NCBI GenBank assembly: GCA_037962975.1 | Contig: CM075675.1 | Coordinates: forward strand, 108,960,718 to 109,024,717 | From: Clitoria ternatea | Taxonomy: Eukaryota; Streptophyta; Magnoliopsida; Fabales; Fabaceae | DNA: 64,000 nucleotides | Direction of reading: 5' to 3' | Shown here: in pieces, positions 1 to 11,709 of the stretch | How positions within the stretch are numbered: position 1 is the stretch's first letter | Layout of the letters: every line of letters starts with the position of its first letter | Translations under genes and position numbers: made by a program | The notes under the pieces: generated by a model | The model's input: only the letters and a program-made list of their open reading frames with translations | Database searches by the model: none | What the model was told of the DNA's origin: nothing

Positions 1-2061
1 TTAGCCTTCGAATTTGGCTAAAAAATTTATTGTTGGAAAAAATCTATGCCTTCGTTTGGGAAATATGGTGAAATCTTAGATACAACCTTACAAATCTTTT
101 CTAAGCATGCCGCAATAAATAATATGAAAAATTTAACCGCTCGATTTTTTCATATTTTCGTGCGCATTTGCCTTCAAATTTGTCTAAAAATCATCGTTTA
201 AGAAAATATACCTCTTTCTAAGGAGAGATATGATGAAACTTTAGGGACAACATTACAAAGCCTTTTAAAGGTTGGCCACAAAAAATGCAAAAATTCAACC
301 GTTTGTTTTTGTCATATGTTCGTGGGCATGAGCCTTTATTTTTTGTTAAAAATTCATTGTTGGAGAAAATCTCCCCCTACCCTTGAGAAATCTGATAATA
401 CTTCAGGAAAACCTTATAATCCATTTCTAAGAATGGCCACAAAAGATCATGTAAAAATTCATCTGTAAGAAATTTAATGAAGCTTCAGGGAGAACCTTCA
501 GGTAGCAAGTTGTAGGTAACAGGCTGTAGGTTACAAGTAACAAGTAGCAAGTATCAGGTAACATGTAGAAGGTATCAAGTAGCAAGTAGAGGTTATAGGT
601 TGTAGGTTGCAGGTAGCAGGTAGCAGGTAGCAGGTAGCAGGTAGCAGGTAGCAGGTTGCAGGTAGCATGTATTAGGTAGTAGGTAGCAGGTTGTAGGTAG
701 CAGGTAGCAGGTTATAGGTAGCAGGTAGCAGGTAGCAGGTTGCAGGTTGCAGGTTGCAGATTGCAGGTAGCAGGTTGTAGCTAGCAGGTAGCAGGTACCA
801 GGTACCAGGTTGAAGGTAGCAGGTTGCAGGTAGCAGGTTACAAGTAGCAGGTAGTAGGTAGCAGGTTGTATGTGAAAATTTTCTCATACTTCCATGGGAG
901 TTAGCCTTCAAATTTAGCTAAAAATTCATTGTTGGAGAATATTTTCTCCTTCCCTGGGAGAAATCTGATGAAACGTGAGGGACAACCGTACAATGCCTTT
1001 CTAAGCATGACCACAAAAAAGCATGGAAAAATTGAACCGCTTGATTTTCTCATATTTTCTTGGGTAATTAGCCTTTAAGTGTTGCTAAATATTAATCATT
1101 GGAGAAAATATGCTTCCCCGTTAGGTGAATTATGATGAAATTTCAAGGATAACCTTACAAAGCCTTTCTAAACATGACCGCCAAAAATCATGCAAAAATT
1201 TAACTAGTTGATTTTTCATATTTTTTGTGGGCATTAGCCTTCAAATGTGGCTTAAAATTCATCGTTGGAGAAAATCTGGCCATTCCCATAGAGATATCTG
1301 ATAAAACTTTAAGGATAACCCTACAATGCCTTTCTAAGCATGACCGTAAAAAATGATGTGAAATTTCAACTTGTTGGTTTTGTGATATTTTCATGCATAT
1401 TAGCCTTAATATTTTGCTAAAAATTCATTGTTGGAGAAAAGCTCCCCATTCCTTTGGAGAAATATAATGAAACTTCAGGGATAACCTTACAATGTCTTTC
1501 TAAGCATGACCGTAAAAAAGCATGTAAAAATTCAACCACTTAATATTCATATATTTTCTTGCATAATAGCCTTTAAATTTGGGTAAAAACTCATCGTTGG
1601 AGAAAATCTGCCCTTTGCTTGGGGAACTATGGTGAAATTTAAGGATCACCCTTAAAAATCCTTTCTAAGCATGGCCGTAAAAACTTATGCAAAAATTTAA
1701 TAGCTCGATTTTGTCATATATTTATGGGCAATAGCCTTCAAATTTGGCTAAAAACTTATCGTTGGAGAAAATCTGCTCCTTTCTTTAGAGAAATCTAAAG
1801 AAACTTCAGGGGCAACCTTATAATGCCTTTCTAATCATGCCCATAAAATATCATGTAAAACTTCAACTGCTCGATTTTGACATATTTTTGTAGGTATTAG
1901 CCTTAAAATTTGGGTAAAAATTTATTGTTGGAGAAATTTCTTCTTCCCTTAGAGAAATCTGATGAAACTTCAAGGATAACCTTACAATGTCTTTCTAAGC
2001 ATGACCACAAAAAAAGCATACAAAAATTAAACCGTTTGATTTTCTCATATTTTCTTGGAAA
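1..2061 (+). repeat. HOR-I copy 1 (about 2.06 kb)
   Basis: This unit starts at the TTAGCCTTC word that recurs at 2062, 3961 and 49394, each time followed by the same diagnostic monomer (GCCTTCGTTTGGGAAATATGG). It holds a series of diverged 165-bp monomers plus one 7-bp minisatellite (499-870). Neighbouring monomers differ clearly, but each has a close counterpart one unit away, which is the definition of a higher-order repeat. Confidence 0.85.
499..870 (+). repeat. Heptamer minisatellite 1 (GGTAGCA-like)
   Basis: About 50 near-perfect 7-bp units, mainly GGTAGCA with GGTTGCA, GGTTACA, GGTTATA and GGTAACA variants. The G-rich strand is the plus strand. It follows an AGCTTCAGGGAGAACCTTC word and ends at GTATGTGAAAATTTTCTC, where monomers resume. 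The minus-strand open frame across it is only a consequence of the repeat lacking stops. Confidence 0.95.
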
Positions 2062-3960
2062 TTAGCCTTCAAATTTGGCTAAAAAATTCATTGTTGGAAA
2101 AAATCTACGCCTTCGTTTGGGAAATATGGTGAAATCTAAGATAGAACCTTACAAATCTTTTCTAAGCACGCCGCAATAAATAATATGAAAAAATTTAACC
2201 GCTCGATTTTTTCATATTTTCATGCGTATTTGCCTTCAAATTTGGCTAAAAATTATTGTTTAAGAAAATATACCTCTTTCTAAGGAGAGATATGATGAAA
2301 CTTTAGGGACAACATTACAAATCCTTTTTAAGCTTGGCCATAAAAAATGTAAAAATTCAGCCGCTTGGTTTTGTCATATATTCGTGGGAATAAGCCTTTA
2401 TTTGTTATTAAAAATTCATTGTTGGAGAAAATCTCCCCCTACCCTTGAGAAATCTGATAATACTTGAGGAAAACCTCACAATCCATTTCCAAGCATAGCC
2501 ACAAAAGATCATGTAAAAATTCATCTGCAAGAAATTTAATGAAGCTTTAGGGAGAACCTTTAGGTAGCAAGTTGTAGGTAACAGGCTGTAGGTTACAACT
2601 AACAGGTAGCAAGTATCAGGTAACAGGTAGCAGGTACCAAGTAGCAGGTAGAGGTTACAGGTAGCAGGTAGCAGGTAGCAGGTTGCAGGTAGCAGGTAGC
2701 AGGTTACAGGTAACAGGTTATAGGTAGCAGGTTACAGGTAGCAGGTAGCAGGTTACAGGTAGCAGGTAGTAGGTAGCAGGTTGTATGTGAAAATTTTCTC
2801 ACACTTCCATGGGAGTTAGCCTTCAAATTTAGCTAAAAATTCATTGTTGGAGAAAATTTTCTCCTTCCCTGGGAGAAATCTGATGAAACGTCAAGGACAA
2901 CCGTACAATGCCTTTCTAAGCATGACCACAAAAAAGCATGGAAAAATTGAACCGCTTAATTTTCTCATATTTTCCTGGGTAATTAGCCTTTAAGTGTTGC
3001 TAAATATTAATCATTGGAGAAAATATGCTTCTTCGCTAGGTGAATTATGATGAAATTTCAAGGATAACCTTACAAAGCCTTTCTAAGCATGGCCGCCAAA
3101 AATCATGCAAAAATTCAACTACTTGATTTTTCATATTTTTGTGGGCATTAGCCTTTAAATGTGGCTTAAAATTCATCGTTGGAGAAAATCTGGTAATTCC
3201 CATAGAGATATCTGATGAAACTTTAAGGATAACCCTACAATGTCTTTCTAAGTATGGCCGTAAAAAATGATGTGAAATTTCAACTTTTTAGTTTTGTGAT
3301 ATTTTCATGCATATTAGCCTTAATATTTTGCTAAAAATTCATTGTTGGAGAAATCTCCTCATTCCTTTGGAGAAACCTAATGAAACTTCAGGGACAACCT
3401 TACAATGTCTTTCTAAGCATGGCTGTAAAAAAGCATGTAAAAATTCAACCGCTCAATATTCACATATTTTCTTGCATTTGGGTAAAAACTCATTGTTGGA
3501 GAAAATTTGCCCTTCGCTTGGGGAAATATGGTGAAATTTAAGGGTCAACCTTAGAAATCCTTTCTAAGCATGGCCGTAAAAACTCATGCAAAAATTCAAC
3601 AGCTCAATTTTGTCATATATTTATGGGCAATAGCCTTCAAATTTGGCTAAAAACTCATCGTTAGAGAAAATCTACTCATTTCCTTAGAGAAATCTAAAGA
3701 AACTTCAGGGGCAACCTTACAATGCCTTTCTAATCATGCCCATAAAAAATCATGCAAAACTTCAACTGCTCGATTTTGACATATTTTTGTAGGTATTAGC
3801 CTTCAAATTTGGGTAAAAATTCATTGTTGGAGAAATTTCTTCTTCCCTTAGAGAAATCTGATAAAACTTCAAGGACAACCTTACAATGTCTTTCTAAGCA
3901 TGACCGTAAAAAAAGCATGCAAAAATTAAACCGTTTGATTTTCTCATATTTTCTTGGAAA
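2062..3960 (+). repeat. HOR-I copy 2 (about 1.90 kb)
   Basis: Same order of monomers as copy 1. It is shorter mainly because its minisatellite is shorter (about 230 rather than 370 bp). Confidence 0.85.
2561..2790 (+). repeat. Heptamer minisatellite 2
   Basis: GGTAGCA/GGTTACA heptamers at the same place in the higher-order unit as array 1, with the same flanks on both sides. Confidence 0.93.
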
Positions 3961-5035
3961 TTAGCCTTCAAATTTGGCTAAAAAATTTATTGTTGGAAAA
4001 AATCTACGCCTTCGTTTGGGAAATATGGTGAAATCTCAGATACAACCTTACAAATCTTTTCTAAGCATGCCGTAATAAATAATATGAAAAAATTTAACCG
4101 CTCGATTTTTTCATATTTTCATGCGTATTTGCCTTCAAATTTGGCTAAAAATCATCGTTTAAGAAAATATACCTCTTTCTAAGGAGATATATGATGAAAC
4201 TTTAGGGACAACATTACAAAGCCTTTTTAAGCTTGGCCACAAAAAAATGAAAAAATTCAGCCGCTTGGTTTTGTCATATAGTCGTAGGCATGAGCCTTTA
4301 TTTTTTATTAAAAATTTATTGTTGGAGAAAATCTCCCCCTACCCTTGAGAAATCTGATAATACTTCAGGAAAACCTTACAATCCATTTCTAAGCATGGCC
4401 ACAAAAGATCATGTAAAAATTCATCTGCAAAAAATTTAATGAAGCTTCAGGGAGAACCTTTAGGTAGCTAGTTGTAGGTAACAGGCTGTAGGTTACAACT
4501 AACAGGTAGCAAGTATCAGGTAACAGGTAGCAGGTATCAAGTAGTAGGTAGAGGTTGCAGGTAGAGGTTGCAGGTAGTAGGTAGCAGGTAGCAGGTAGCA
4601 GGTAGCAGGTAGCAAGTTGTAGGTAGCAGGTTGTAGGTAGCAGGTTATAGGTAGCAGGTAACGGGTAGCAGGTAGCAGGTTGTAGGCTAGAGGTTACAGG
4701 TAGCAGGTAGCAGGTAGCACGTTACAGGTTACAGGTAGCAAGTATCAGGTTGCAGGTAGCAGGTAGCAGGTTATAGGTAGCAAGTTGCAGGTAGCAGGTA
4801 ACAGGTAGCAGGTTGTAGGTAGCAAGTTGCAGGTAGCAGGTAACAGGTAGCAGCTTGCAGGTAGAAGATAACACATAACAAGTAGCAAGTAGCAGGTAGT
4901 AGGTAATAGGTAGCAGGTAGCAGGTAACAGTTAAAAGGTAGCAGGTTATATGTTATAGGTATTAGGTTACAGGTTACAGGTTATAGGTTACAGGTAACAG
5001 GTTGCTTGTCACAGGTTACAGGTTGTAGGTACTAG
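3961..5035 (+). repeat. HOR-I copy 3, partial
   Basis: The unit begins as in copies 1 and 2, but its minisatellite runs into a different spacer instead of returning to the usual monomers, so the third copy is truncated or rearranged at the minisatellite. Confidence 0.75.
4461..5035 (+). repeat. Heptamer minisatellite 3 (longest)
   Basis: About 80 heptamers. The left two thirds are mostly GGTAGCA; towards the right GGTTACA, GGTTATA and GGTAACA dominate, so the array drifts in composition along its length. Confidence 0.93.
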
Positions 5036-5150
5036 TTGGTACCGTGTAATTTGTAATAGATATATGGATAATAAACCAACTTCATTGTTAAGGTAAGAAT
5101 TTGATCCTTTACTAAACCCCAATCGAACTCAGAACCCCGTGTTTAAGAAA
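5036..5150 (+). repeat. Non-monomer spacer, copy 1
   Basis: Sequence unlike the satellite monomer, running from a GGTACC-containing word after the heptamers to a run ending in AACCCCGTG. It recurs at 5943-6055 with clear similarity. Its minus strand contains GAGTTCGATTGGGG, which resembles a tRNA T-arm / pol III B-box. It may be a relic of a short transposon fragment amplified with the array. Confidence 0.5.
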
Positions 5151-5768
5151 AATCTACCTCTTCCCTTGGAGAAAAGTAATCTAACTTTAGGGACAACCTT
5201 ATAATGCACTTCTAAGAATGGCCGTAAAAAAGCATACATAAATTTAACTGCTCGATTTTCTCATATTTTAGTGGGTGCCTTTCAATATGGTTAAAATTCA
5301 TCGTTGGGGAAAATATGCTCCTTCCCTTGGAGAAATCTGATGAAAGTTCAGGGACAACCTTACATGTCATTCTAAGCATGAGTGCAAAAAACATGTAAAA
5401 ATGAAACTGCTAAGTTTTATCATATTTTTAAGAGGATTAGACTTCAAATTTGGCTAAAAAATCATTGTTTAAGAAAATGTGCCCATTCCCTTGAAGAAAT
5501 CTAATGAAACTTTAGGGGAGGCCTTAAAATCCTTTTTTAAGCATTACCACAAAAAATAATGACAAAATTCAACCGCACGGTTTTGCCATATTTTCATGCG
5601 CTTTAACCTTCAAAGTTGGCTAAAAAAATCATATTTTAAAAAATTTACCCTTCCTTTGGAGAAATATGATGAAACAGAACACCTTACAATCCCTTTCTAA
5701 GCAAAGCCGTAAAAGATCATGTAAAAATTTATCCGTAAGAAATTTGATGAAGCTTCAGGGAGAATCTT

Positions 5769-5942
5769 TAGGTAGCAGGTTGTAGGTAACAGGTTGCAGG
5801 TTCCAAGTAATAGGTAATAGGTAGCAAGTAACAGGTAACACGTAACAGGTAGCAGGTATCAGGTAGCAGGTAGTAGGTTACAAGTAGTAGGTTATATGTT
5901 ACAAGTTGTAGGTAGCAGGTTGCAGGTTACAAGCTATAGGTG
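5769..5942 (+). repeat. Heptamer minisatellite 4
   Basis: Short heptamer array with mixed GGTAGCA, GGTAACA and GGTTGCA units, again preceded by an AAGCTTCAGGGAGAA word and followed by the non-monomer spacer. Confidence 0.9.
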
Positions 5943-6055
5943 GTACCTTCTAATTTGTTATAGATATGTGGATAATAGATCAACTTCATAGTTAAGGTAA
6001 CATGTATCTTGATCCTTTACCAAACCCCAATCGAACTCGAAACCCCGAGTTTAAG
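5943..6055 (+). repeat. Non-monomer spacer, copy 2
   Basis: Second copy of the spacer at 5036-5150. It shares GGATAATA, ATCCTTTAC and CCCCAATCGAACTC words in the same order, so minisatellite plus spacer were duplicated together. Confidence 0.5.
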
Positions 6056-6229
6056 AAAGATCTATTTCTTCCCTTGGAGAAAACTAATCAAACTTTAGGG
6101 ACAACCTTACAATGCCTATCTAAGAATGGCCGAAAAAATCATGCAAAAATTTAACTTCTTGATTTTGTCATATTTTTCGTAGGCATTAGCCTTCAAATTT
6201 AACTAAAAATTCATCGTTGGAGAAAAATT

Positions 6230-6900
6230 ATGAAACTTGAAGAATAAGAAAATTGCGTGTTTCTAAGCCTTGCTGCAAAAAATGATCCAAAAATTCAAGC
6301 TCCGACTACCATTTTCCATTTGTTGGGATTTTACACTAAATATCTTTGTTTTAGAAAAATATGCCAATTTCCTTGGAGAAAAGCAATAAAACTTTAAGGA
6401 CAACCTTACAATAACTTACTAAGCATGACTACAAAAAATCATGTAAAAATTCAACTGCTCAGTTGTCATATTTTTTTGCCTAATAAGCCTTTAAATTTGA
6501 CTAAAAATTCATCGTTAGAGAAAAATTATAAAAATTTAGGAACAAGAAGATAACGTATTTCAAAACGTTTCTAAAAACCCGTACAAAAGTTTGAGCTCCA
6601 GGTACCAGTTTCCATTTCCTGGAATTTTACACTAAATATCTTTGTTTTAAAAAATTCTACCCCTTCTGAGGGAGAAAACTAATTAAATTTTGGAGAACAC
6701 CTTACAATGTCTTTCTAAGCATGGACGCAAAAAATTATCTAAGAATTCAACCGCTCAGTTTTGTGATATTTTTCAAATGAAACTTTGGGAATAAGAAGGT
6801 AGCGTGTTTCTATGGATTGTTGTAAAAAATGATCCAAAAATTTAAGATCCAGGTATCATTTCCATTTTTTGGATTTTACACTGATATCTTTGTTTTATAA
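6230..6900 (+). repeat. Variant satellite units with a foreign half
   Basis: Three successive units (roughly 6240-6360, 6540-6660, 6780-6900) carry a segment with TTTACACTAAATATCTTTG and CCATTTCC-like words that ordinary monomers lack, alternating with normal monomers. This gives a local dimer-like period of about 250-300 bp. Confidence 0.6.
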
Positions 6901-8709
6901 AAATCTACCCCTTCCCTTGGAGAAATCTGATGAAACTTAAGGAATAACCTTACAATGCCTTTATAAGCATGGTCGTAGAAAATTGTTCAGAAAAATAACT
7001 GCTCGGTTTTGATATATTTTAATGGGCAGCTTTTAAATTTGGCTAAAAACTCGTCGTTCGAGCAAATCTGCCCCTTCCCTAAAGGATTCTGATGAAACTT
7101 TAAGGACAACCTTACAATGCCTTTCTAAACATGGCCGTAAAAAATCATGTAAAAATACAACCGCTCGGTTTGGTCACATCTTATGGTCATTAGCCTTCAA
7201 ATTTGGCTAAAAATTCATCATTAAAGAGAATCTATCCCTTCCCTTGGAAAAATATGATGAAACATAAGGGGCAACCCTACGATGCCTTTATAAGCATGGC
7301 CGCAAAAAATTAACCATCCGGTTTTGACATATTTTTATAGGTAGCATTCAATTTTGCTAAAAATAGGTTTTTGTAGGAAATGTGCCCACCCCTTGGAGAA
7401 ATATGATGAAACTTCAGGGGAAATCTTATAATGTCTTCCTAAGCATAGCCGTAAAAAGGCATACAAAAATTCTACCGCTCATATTTGTGAGCTATAGCCT
7501 TTAAGTTTGGCTAAAAATTTATTGTTGGTGAAAATCTGCCCCTTCCCTTGGAGAAATCTGATAAAACTTCAGGGACAACCCTACAATGCCTTTCTAAGCA
7601 TGACCGTAAAAAATCATGTAAAATTAACCACTCAGTTTTGTCATGTTTTTTGGGCTATAGCCTTCAAATTTGACTAAAAATTCATCGTTGGTTAAAATCT
7701 ACTCCTTCCCTTGAAGAAATATGATGAAACTTCCGGGACAACCCTACAATGCCTTTCAAAATGTGACCATAAAAAATCATGTAAAAATTTAACCACTTAG
7801 TTTTGTCATATTTTTGTTGGCTATAGCATTCAAATTTGGCTAAAAATTCAACGTTGGTGAAAATCTGCCTCTTCCTTTGGAGAAATTTGATGAAACTTCA
7901 GGGAAAACCCTACAATGCCTTTCTATGCATGGCCGTAAAAAATCATGCAAAATTTTAACCACTCGATTTGGTCATATTTTCATGTGCTAGCCTTCAACTT
8001 TTCTAAAAGCATGGCCGTAAAAAATTACTAAAACTTCAAATGCTTGGTTTTGTCATATTTTCATGGGCTATAGCCTTTAAATTTGCTAAAAGTTCATCGT
8101 TGGAGAAAATCTGCCGCTTCTCTTAGAGAAATCTGATTGAACTTTAAGAAATTTCCTACAATACCATTTTAAGTATGGCCATAAAAATTACACAAATATT
8201 CAACTGTATGGTTTTGTTAGATTTTCGTTGGCTATAGCTTTCAAATTCGGCTAAAAATTCATCCTTATAGAAAATCTACCCCTTCCCTTGGAGAAATCTA
8301 ACGAAACTTCAGGGACAACCCTACAATGCCTTTCTAAGCTTGGTCGTAAAAAATCAAAGAAAAATTCAACTACTTGGTTGTCATATTTTTGTGCGCTATA
8401 ACCTTCAAATTTAGCTAAAAATTTATTATTGGTGAAAATCTACCCTTTCCCTTGGAGAAATCTGATGAAACTTCAAGGATAACCCTACAATGCCTTTCTA
8501 AGTATAACCGTAAAAAATCATGTAAAATTCAAGTGCTCACTTTGGTTGTATTTTCATGTGCTATATAGCCTTCATCATTGGAAAACTCTGTCTTTTCTCT
8601 TAGAGGAATCCAGTTGAACTTCAAGGACAATTCTACAACCCAGTTCTAAGTGTGACCATAAAAAGTTACATAAAAATTCAGCCATTAGGTGTTGTTATAT
8701 TTTTGTGAT

Positions 8710-8830
8710 TAAGAAAAATAAATATTATTTTACATTAGGATCTAATTAACTATCAGTAAACATGTAAAATTATTGCAAAAAATGATTAAACGGTTGTAAT
8801 TAAATGTGAAATTGACGCGGGTCGTCACAT
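8710..8830 (-). mobile_element. Short LTR-like fragment inside the satellite
   Basis: About 120 bp without monomer similarity. On the minus strand its right end begins TGTGACGACCCGCGTC, which resembles the start of many plant gypsy LTRs. No second end or target duplication is visible, so it is probably a truncated relic. Confidence 0.35.
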
Positions 8831-8988
8831 ATGGCCTTCAAATTTGGTAAGAAACTCATCCTTGGTGAAAATTTACCCCTTCCCTTGTAGAAATTTGAAA
8901 CTTCAGGGATAACCCTACAATGCCTTTCCAAGCATAGCTGTAAAAAATAATATAAAAATTCAACCGCTCAGTTTTGTCAATTTCATGG

Positions 8989-9775
8989 TGAACTAATCTG
9001 AACCGGGGTCAAGGATCCGGTGTGGGACCAGCCACAAGAGTGCAGGTGTTCGAGGGTTTGTACACCGGTACTGTGGGTATCCGGTGTTATAGTCCGGCCT
9101 CTCAGTGGGAGAAGTCGGTCTTGTTGTCCTGGAGATCCTTCACACCAGCGATTCGCGTTGAGAGAGGGCGAAAGGTTGTGCCACCTGTGAAGATTCTCCG
9201 ACGCTCAAGTCAGAAGAGTGTATAAACTCAATGAATTCACAAACGATACAATAGTAAAAGTGAGTTAGGACAACGTAACCTTGCATGTGTTTTTGATCAT
9301 GCTATTTATAGTTGAACGTAGGAAATGAATCGTTGGATGCAAGTGGGCCCTTGGGCTCTGATAGCGTGTGAAGTGTGTCAATCAAAGTGGCTCGGTACTC
9401 AGAGTGTGTCAGGGGGGTAGGTCAATTATCAGAGTATGATCCTGTGATAAGGATGGGGGATAATCACCTTTCCGCATAATTCGCTGACACATGTACTTGC
9501 TCTCCGAGGCCATTGACATGACAGATTCCGCTATGTTAGGTATCTTCACTGATAAGTTATAAGGAACTCTTATCTCACAGTGGTTCTGAGGCAAATGGCT
9601 ATATAGACGTTCAGGGATAACGAGTGAAGTATCCGTGGTAAAGAGAGCGAATAGAACGTCTGATGGGATAAGAGCGGATATCCGGCATGATGCTGCCTGA
9701 ACTGTGATACCGGTTTCCTTCTCATGAAGTCATTCTGACGTCATAACTTTAGGGACCGGTATCCAGACCGGATCA
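8989..9775 (-). mobile_element. Tat element 3' LTR
   Basis: 787 bp, TG...CA, closely matching 32911-33689. A TATA-like CTATAAATAGC on the minus strand (9301-9311) lies at the same place as in the other LTR and would drive transcription leftward into the satellite. Confidence 0.92.
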
Positions 9776-9790
9776 TTTATCCCCTAGCTT
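9776..9790 (-). other. Polypurine tract of the Tat element
   Basis: On the minus strand AGGGGATAAA lies directly upstream of the 3' LTR, the expected primer for plus-strand synthesis. Confidence 0.6.
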
Positions 9791-10282
9791 GTATGAGGGA
9801 CTGTTAAGTTGCTTATATAAGCTATACAGCCTTTGAGAAGTCTGGATGCCGGTTGAACGTTCTGGAAATTCTTCCTGAAGGCTTTGTAATATCCATTCTG
9901 CCAAGTGAGTTACCGCTCTTCTCGCGCGATATACAACGGATTCAGACAGCGTATCATAATAAAGGAAATCCCAAGAGTTTTTGGAAATCGAAACCCTTGG
10001 TATTCGAAGAGTGGTTAGGGCGCATTAAATGCGTCTGAAATGATTGGACATTAAATGCACCTTTTTACGCACGAGCCATTACTTCACAGGGATATAACCG
10101 TCAGTTGGGCTTATTGGGCCTGAATTTCAACTGATGAAGGCCCATTTTGTAAAAACATTCACTGAAACATTACCACTTTCGCGCTTTAACGTTACGAAAC
10201 AACGAAGTCGTTTGAATTCGAAAGGTTGCATTTTGAAGTAAACGTCGTAACTTTCAACAGAGCACTGTGCTTCTTCGTTACC
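9791..10282 (+). other. Upstream region of the antisense gene
   Basis: Non-coding part of the Tat 3' region. I see no tandem repeat or credible ORF. It precedes the TATA box of the plus-strand accessory gene and presumably includes its promoter. Confidence 0.5.
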
Positions 10283-10288
10283 TATAAA
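10283..10288 (+). promoter_or_regulatory. TATA box of the antisense accessory gene
   Basis: TATAAA in the context CCTATAAAAGGGGGA, about 170 bp before the ATG at 10459. The leader between is pyrimidine-rich, as in plant promoters. The box points opposite to the retrotransposon's own transcription. Confidence 0.65.
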
Positions 10289-10458
10289 AGGGGGACTTAA
10301 CGAGTTTTGGAATTCGTCTTTGTCTTCAGGCTTAGTGAACCTCTACTCAAATTTCTGAAGATTTCCTTGCTGCCTTCAACCTTCACAAAGTTCTACTCTC
10401 TTTTAGGTAACCTCCCTTTCCTTTACCTTCCTACAATTTCATTCATTTTACTTCCAAT

Positions 10459-11634
10459 ATGCGCCCTAGAACAGGCAACGCTAGTTCCTTAAACAGGGGG
10501 AGTCTGAGCTCTCGTGCCCCCTCTAGCCGCCGTGGGGGAAGGATCCCAGTGAGCCTTCCTGTGGCTGGGCCTCGTCGCTCAGAGAGAGTCAAAACCTCTA
10601 CCTCATGGACGTCTTCTAATCAACGCCGCTCTGAGGTTCCCCTTGACTCCAGGGCTATCAGCAGCTTTGATGAAGGGTCAAGTACTGAAGGTTATCTCTC
10701 TGACGATGTTGCTTTTTACCACAACACGTACGCTTTCCATCGTGCATCAAAGACCATGGAGATTCCGGGGTCTGGAAAAATGTTGATTCTTCGCACCACT
10801 GAAGGGTGTGTCAATGTCATGGCACACCGGCTGAACTGGGAGAAACTCAACAGGGAAAGGCCGTATTGTTGGGTTGAAGAGGAATTTCTGGAAATTCCTT
10901 CGCATCATTCAAGTGAAGAAGAAAAGATGGTCTCTCTCCGCTGCAAGATTTACTCGGACAAGAAGTATAAAGCTCGCTATGTTGCGCTTGCACCACGTCC
11001 CTCCGAGAGAGTTTGTCACATCGTCCCTGATGAGAGATCGGTCTATATGTACGACTTCGTGTTTCAAAAGTTGGGGGTCCATTTCCCCATGACGGAATTT
11101 CAGATGGCTGTCCTGCGCTTTCTCGACTGCGCTCCAACTTAACTACACCCCAACGGTTGGGGCCTGGTCCGTGCTCTTGAAATTCTAGGGGAGCACTTCC
11201 ACTTTACTGCCACCGTGGCCAAATTATTCTATTACTGCCAGGTGGTCCGCTGTGCTAACAAGAAGGGCGGCCTTGGGTTCATAACACTCCGTTGTGACCC
11301 AAGGATAGTAAGCTTCAAGTCCTACACTGAGTCCGCTAAGGTGGATGGACGTTCTTTTAAACATTATTATACGTGGGCCGGATTCAACCCAATAAGCCGG
11401 TATTCTGGCGTAATAAGGAAGGATTCCCAAAGTTCCCCCTCAGTTGGACGCACGAGCACTTTCTGCTGCTGAGCCGTGCTTACTATACTGATGAGGGTGA
11501 GCTTTCCTCCTAATCCGTTGAGGTGCTGAGCGCCACGCAGACGGCCTCGAAGACCCTCAAGGGATTTTCTTGCAAGCTCCTCCTGGCAGAGGATGATGTC
11601 CAAACCACCTATCTCCGTAATATTCGTTCCTGCC
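10459..11634 (+). pseudogene. Antisense accessory ORF, exon 1 (Transposase_28-like), broken
   Basis: Reads opposite to gag-pol, between pol and the 3' LTR of the Tat element. The ATG at 10459 opens a Ser/Arg-rich N-terminus, then a domain matching the 'putative gypsy type transposon' family (Pfam Transposase_28) as I know it, with LHPNGWG and the preceding hydrophobic FxMAVLRFLDCAP segment. Biochemical function of the family is unknown. The copy is decayed: an in-frame TAA at 11140-11142 sits between the FLDCAP segment and LHPNGWG, a frameshift near 11430-11440 moves the continuing similarity to another frame, and a further in-frame TAA follows near 11512. A GT donor at 11635 fits the acceptor at 11709 in phase. 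Extra antisense ORFs of this kind are known from Tat-lineage elements in other plants. Confidence 0.72.
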
Positions 11635-11709
11635 GTAATTATGCTATACATTTATTCCGTTCTGATTATTTTCTTTTTATGTGCTGACTCAATTTTTCTT
11701 GTTTTGCAG
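11635..11709 (+). other. Intron of the antisense ORF
   Basis: A 75-bp AT-rich stretch from GTAATT to a pyrimidine tract ending TTTTGCAG. The flanking exons join in phase 1, and the second exon continues into an open frame with acidic and lysine-rich sequence. Another possible donor (GTAATA) is at 11617. Confidence 0.6.

Larger units (their letters stand above)
1..8988 (+). repeat. Satellite block A (about 165-bp monomers, head to tail)
   Basis: Tandem monomers are recognisable by recurring words in fixed order: CTAAAAATTCATCGTTGG, a CCCTTCCCTTGGAGAAA-like word, GATGAAACTTCAGGGACAAC, ACAATGCCTTTCTAAGCATG, CCGTAAAAAATCATG, and a CAACCGCTCGGTTTTGTCAT-like word. Successive CTAAAAA words at 7511, 7674 and 7840 give spacings of 163 and 166 bp. 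All copies run in the same direction. The left part is organised in a higher-order repeat with embedded 7-bp minisatellites. The block ends at the CATGG target duplication of the Tat element at 8984-8988. The monomer is close to nucleosome length, as in many plant centromeric and heterochromatic satellites; I do not recognise a named family. There is no credible coding sequence. Confidence 0.93.

Noticed and set aside
672..911. Minus-strand ORF with LLPATCYL-type repeats across the heptamer array
   Set aside because: A 7-bp repeat cycles through all three frames and lacks stops by composition; the same pattern appears over every heptamer array.
499..5035. True telomere sequence
   Set aside because: No run of TTTAGGG units is seen; only the unit length and a GGTT start agree.
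5036..5150. Functional tRNA gene
   Set aside because: Only a B-box-like word is present; no acceptor, D-arm or anticodon arm can be folded by eye.
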